Source: Firm-04 sp946413695 (GTDB taxonomy: Bacteria; Bacillota; Clostridia; Oscillospirales; Ruminococcaceae). Taken from it: DNA of 15,889 nt. Both the position numbers and the translations under genes were made by a program. Below, one piece after another: positions 13,761-15,889 of this stretch (the stretch's first letter is position 1; every line of letters starts with the position of its first letter). Location: NCBI GenBank assembly GCA_946413695.1, contig CAMKLV010000076.1, positions 1-15,889 of the forward strand. The letters are read 5' to 3'. The notes beneath the pieces were generated by a model. The model had not been told where the DNA came from, made no database searches, and saw only the letters and a program-made list of their open reading frames with translations.

Positions 13761-13792
13761 ATAGAAAATTTTTCATCATGGAGGGACATCTC

Positions 13793-14176
13793 ATGGATTT
13801 CAGCAAGATTTTTAAGGTATTGAATTATGTTGTTATGGTGCTCGGCGGATTGCTCATTCTGCTTGCGATTGTCGCAGTTGCCGGAATGGGCGCGCTCACA
13901 GCCGGAACAGACAGCGTCACACAGGGCGGCGCAACATTCTTCACGATGCTCGCGCTTCTGCCTGCGATTCTGCAGGGTGTGATCGGTGTTCTGGCAGGCC
14001 GAGCAGGTCTGCAGAGCGATCCGGACAGATGCAAGAAGCTTTCGATCATTCTGGCAGCACTTTCCGTGCTTTCGCTGATCAGTGCGATCAAGTCGGGCGG
14101 CGTCGGCTTCATGAATATCGTGTCGCTGGTGATCTACGGATTTTATTGCTATCTTGCACATACCGAGAGCTACTGA
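13793..14176 (+). CDS. Small four-helix membrane protein of unknown function
   Basis: This 127-residue integral membrane protein has four predicted helices: about 11-33, 48-68, 82-99 and 105-122. A polar loop at 34-47 and a charged loop at 71-82 (QSDPDRCKK) connect them. No recognised catalytic motif is seen and I do not know its family. The ATG at 13793 is chosen because GGAGGG (13780-13785) precedes it; an ATG at 13778 overlaps that site. It is a one-gene unit, with a consensus promoter upstream and a strong terminator downstream, converging on cysK. High expression is likely from the promoter. Confidence 0.85.
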   Translation: MDFSKIFKVLNYVVMVLGGLLILLAIVAVAGMGALTAGTDSVTQGGATFFTMLALLPAILQGVIGVLAGRAGLQSDPDRCKKLSIILAALSVLSLISAIKSGGVGFMNIVSLVIYGFYCYLAHTESY

Positions 14177-14185
14177 TGATCAAAA

Positions 14186-14217
14186 AACAGCGGCGGAGCA
14201 ATGCTCTGCCGCTGTTT
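14186..14217 (+). terminator. Terminator of the small membrane protein gene
   Basis: A 14-bp stem (14186-14199 with 14203-14216, one G-T pair, loop AAT) begins ten bases after the stop codon and ends in TTTCATTT. The A-run before it (14182-14187) would also give a T-tract to minus-strand transcripts. Confidence 0.85.
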
Positions 14218-14227
14218 CATTTGCAGA

Positions 14228-14271
14228 AAAAGCATCCCCTCCGCAGCCTGTTCCGCGGAGGGGATGCTTTT
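14228..14271 (-). terminator. Terminator of cysK, probably bidirectional
   Basis: A perfect stem of about 17 bp (14228-14244 with 14255-14271, ten-base loop) sits 18 bases after the cysK stop. On the minus strand it ends in TTTTT, and on the plus strand in TTTT. Together with the preceding hairpin it insulates two convergent genes. Confidence 0.9.
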
Positions 14272-14289
14272 GTATGGAAAAGTGATGAA

Positions 14290-15216
14290 TCAGTCAAACA
14301 TCGGGGTAGAAAGGTAGCGCTCACCGGTATCCGGCAGCAGCGCGACGATGGTCTTGCCCTTGTTCTCCGGACGCTTTGCGAGCTCGATTGCAGCCCAGAC
14401 AGCGGCGCCCGAGGAGATACCGACGAGCACGCCCTCATTGCGCGCGATTGCTCTGCCGGTCGCATAAGCATCCTCATTCGTCACGGTGATGATCTCATCG
14501 TAAATCTGCGTGTTGAGGGTTTCCGGCACAAAGCCCGCGCCGATGCCCTGAATGCCGTGCTTGCCGGAGACGCCTTCCGAGAGAACCGGCGAACCCTTCG
14601 GCTCAACAGCCACAACCTTGACGTCCGGATTCTGCGACTTGAGATAAGCACCCGTGCCGCTGATCGTGCCGCCGGTGCCGACGCCCGCGACGAAGATATC
14701 GACCTTGCCCTCGGTATCGTTCCAGATTTCAACGCCGGTGGTAGCCTCGTGGACAGCGGGGTTTGCGGGGTTCGTGAACTGCGAGGGGATGAAGCTGCCC
14801 GGAATCTCAGCAGCGAGCTCCTCCGCCTTTGCAATCGCGCCCTTCATGCCCTTCGCGCCCTCGGTCAGAACGAGCTCCGCACCGTAGGCCTTCATGAGGT
14901 TGCGGCGCTCAATGCTCATTGTTTCTGGCATGGTGATAATCAGGCGGTAGCCGCGGGCAGCCGCAACAGATGCAAGACCGATACCGGTGTTTCCGGAGGT
15001 CGGCTCAATGATGACGCTGCCCGGCTTGAGCAGACCCTTCGCCTCAGCATCGTCGATCATCGCCTTAGCGATTCTGTCCTTGACAGAGCCCGCCGGATTA
15101 AAATACTCCAGCTTTGCGAGGATGGTTGCGGAAAGCTGATTTGCCTTTTCGGTCTTGACAAGCTCCAGCAGCGGGGTGCCGCCGATCAGGTCGGTGATTT
15201 TCTGATAAACGCTCAT
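14290..15216 (-). CDS. cysK: Cysteine synthase A (O-acetylserine sulfhydrylase)
   Basis: CysK joins sulfide to O-acetyl-L-serine to make L-cysteine, with pyridoxal phosphate. The 308-residue protein has normal length and all key motifs: PLP lysine K46 in NPAGSVKDRIA, the substrate loop TSGNTG (73-78), the phosphate-binding GVGTGGTISGTG (178-189), and LLPDTGERYLST near the end. AAAGGAG (15226-15232, minus strand) lies nine bases before the ATG. It is monocistronic: consensus promoter at 15406-15434, a leader of about 180 nt with a Cys-rich mini-ORF, and a terminator at 14228-14271. No serine acetyltransferase (cysE) gene is adjacent. Confidence 0.97.
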   Translation of the reverse strand: MSVYQKITDLIGGTPLLELVKTEKANQLSATILAKLEYFNPAGSVKDRIAKAMIDDAEAKGLLKPGSVIIEPTSGNTGIGLASVAAARGYRLIITMPETMSIERRNLMKAYGAELVLTEGAKGMKGAIAKAEELAAEIPGSFIPSQFTNPANPAVHEATTGVEIWNDTEGKVDIFVAGVGTGGTISGTGAYLKSQNPDVKVVAVEPKGSPVLSEGVSGKHGIQGIGAGFVPETLNTQIYDEIITVTNEDAYATGRAIARNEGVLVGISSGAAVWAAIELAKRPENKGKTIVALLPDTGERYLSTPMFD

Positions 15217-15399
15217 AGTGATAATCTCCTTTACTTATAAAAAATACGGTTATGCAGCGGATTTTCCGCTGTTCAGGCTGATTTTGTTCTACGGCAGATC
15301 ATGTGCCGCACAGTACACGGGCAACATCGTTTACGCATCGCAGACGCCTCCTGTTTTATCATTATCCCATATAACCTATCTGCATGATATGCTTTGCAT
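15217..15399 (-). promoter_or_regulatory. Leader RNA of cysK, probable cysteine-responsive control region
   Basis: The predicted transcript start near 15399 leaves about 180 nt before cysK. The leader holds a mini-ORF (15273-15338) and two hairpins: H1, a 7-bp stem (15304-15310 with 15290-15296, one G-T pair) inside the mini-ORF, and H2, a perfect 7-bp stem (15265-15271 with 15255-15261, loop AAA in RNA) just after its stop. Six T residues (15239-15244) follow H2 by ten bases, too far for a textbook terminator. No T-box or SAM-riboswitch core is seen. A ribosome stalled on the early Cys codons would reach the proximal arm of H1; how that changes cysK expression is not resolved. Confidence 0.68.
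15273..15338 (-). CDS. Cysteine-rich leader peptide of cysK
   Basis: This 21-residue ORF starts with MRKRCCPC and ends TKSA. Cysteines are residues 5, 6, 8 and 15 (codons TGT, TGC, TGT, TGC), a very high share for so short a peptide. AGGAGG (15347-15352, minus strand) lies eight bases before the ATG, a better ribosome binding site than that of most genes in the window. It lies wholly inside the cysK leader, 56 bases before the cysK start. Clustered codons for the pathway product are the hallmark of attenuation leader peptides (trp, his, leu) and of Cys-rich leader peptides before cysteine genes in mycobacteria. Shortage of charged tRNA-Cys would stall ribosomes here. That it is translated is strongly suggested; that it regulates is inference. 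Confidence 0.78.
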   Translation of the reverse strand: MRKRCCPCTVRHMICRRTKSA

Positions 15400-15405
15400 G
15401 TTCTT

Positions 15406-15434
15406 ATTATAGCAGAGTATCTCTGATTTGTCAA
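15406..15434 (-). promoter_or_regulatory. Consensus sigma-A promoter of cysK
   Basis: On the minus strand a perfect TTGACA (15434-15429) and a perfect TATAAT (15411-15406) are 17 bases apart. The start near 15399 places the Cys-rich mini-ORF about 60 nt into the transcript. Such a strong promoter fits a gene controlled after initiation. Confidence 0.92.
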
Positions 15435-15546
15435 CCCCTTTTGCAATATTTTTTCCGGCGGCTAAAAGCGGCGCATATCATAAAATCAGTGAACCAAAAG
15501 AAAGCGAAAAAAGCCGCAGGGTACGAAGGAAGTATATTCAGCGGCA

Positions 15547-15622
15547 TTTGCACAAAAAGCAATATCAAACATAAATCTTTGTGCAAACTTTTTGAAATGT
15601 TGCACGCACCTGTACAACATTT
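15547..15622. other. AT-rich segment with two adjacent inverted repeats
   Basis: Bases 15435-15640 contain no convincing gene. Two perfect inverted repeats lie side by side: TTTGCACAAA (15547-15556) with its complement at 15578-15587, and AAATGTTG (15595-15602) with CAACATTT (15615-15622). The base composition is AT-richer than the coding regions. The segment could be a structured RNA, an operator region for a gene beyond the window, or a remnant of a mobile element. Nothing decides between these. Confidence 0.45.
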
Positions 15623-15639
15623 GCCCGTTTTGGCACCCC

Positions 15640-15889
15640 CTTATAGAGAGGGCAGCGCGAAGGGCGTGCAGCCGAGAGGCTAAAGTAAAGTTTATTCAAA
15701 GAATAAACTTTATCAATGATTCCAAATCAAAGCATCACCAGAAACGGCAATCGCAGGACACTTCCGCTCTCCATCTTATATTCAAATCCGTCCGCGGACA
15801 CCGCAACTTCTCACTCCAATCTCCTCACTATAAATATAGATCCATGCGCGAAGCGCATACCACAATTTCTCATTTCTAATTTCTCATTT
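15640..15889. repeat. Hairpin-module repeat region at the window end
   Basis: No gene was seen here. A perfect 12-bp hairpin (15686-15697 with 15701-15712, loop AAA) is preceded by ATAGAGAGGGC (15643-15653), resembling ATAGAGGGC (3-11) before the AAA-loop hairpin at 20-40. Then a copy of the conserved ATCCGTC…GGACACCGCAA segment with a CTTCTCAC-type tail (15786-15829) is followed by a 6-bp hairpin, 15844-15849/15853-15858 (loop GAA), with its own ACCACAATTTCTCA tail running to the window end. Confidence 0.72.

Noticed and set aside
14029..15240. Plus-strand open frame of 403 codons
   Set aside because: It is antisense to cysK, whose full motif set is certain, and crosses two terminators.
15239..15271. 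Intrinsic terminator formed by hairpin H2 and the T-run before cysK
   Set aside because: Ten bases separate the stem from the T-run and no longer stem reaching the T-run could be drawn, so it is not called a terminator.
15217..15399. T-box or SAM riboswitch in the cysK leader
   Set aside because: No T-box AGGGTGG-type core or SAM-I-like core was found; the Cys-rich mini-ORF explains the leader better.
15384..15879. Two open frames of 95-99 codons in the final spacer
   Set aside because: They run through inverted repeats and dispersed repeat elements, have no ribosome site and no family resemblance.

Overview
The window looks like chromosome of a GC-rich, spore-forming, plant-fibre-associated clostridium close to Ruminococcus (Oscillospiraceae). 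The lineage is inferred from three things: a germination protease gene (gpr), a secreted leucine-rich-repeat protein ending in a complete type I dockerin (a cellulosome module), and a Firmicutes-type darA-holB-ricT cluster. No rRNA, tRNA, CRISPR array, transposase or prophage gene was seen.

Layout. Bases 1-146 hold intergenic hairpin repeats. rpsT (212-484) and a dockerin LRR gene (746-2662) lie on the minus strand, each with its own promoter. gpr (2756-3604) diverges from the LRR gene. A hairpin-repeat spacer leads to a translationally coupled DUF421/DUF4363 membrane pair (3833-4860). A promoter at 4893 starts darA-holB-ricT (5002-7747), which ends in a UUCG-loop terminator. A second repeat spacer and a promoter at 7969 precede a long same-strand run: trmB, a small basic protein, a flavodoxin-like reductase, a DUF2262-like protein, pyrC, a small Pro/Arg-rich protein, an Lrp/AsnC regulator and a class I aminotransferase (8038-13544). 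I see no terminator inside this run. Another repeat spacer and a terminator follow. A lone four-helix membrane protein (13793-14176) has its own consensus promoter and terminator and converges on cysK (14290-15216, minus strand). The last 550 bases hold the cysK promoter and leader, then AT-rich inverted repeats and more hairpin repeats.

The best find is upstream of cysK. A consensus promoter drives a leader of about 180 nt that holds a 21-residue ORF with an excellent Shine-Dalgarno site and four Cys codons (residues 5, 6, 8, 15). It looks like a cysteine-sensing leader peptide controlling cysteine synthase. The second theme is a family of modular intergenic elements: short perfect hairpins, mostly with three-base loops closed by a C-G pair, followed by a conserved pyrimidine-rich tail. 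One 27-bp segment is perfectly repeated in inverted orientation about 9.8 kb apart.

How the genes work together: most are housekeeping (translation, replication clamp loading, tRNA modification, pyrimidine and cysteine synthesis, amino-acid transamination, c-di-AMP sensing, RNA-maturation control). The dockerin LRR gene is the one clearly niche-specific gene. It sits between rpsT and gpr, which are usually direct divergent neighbours in clostridia and bacilli.
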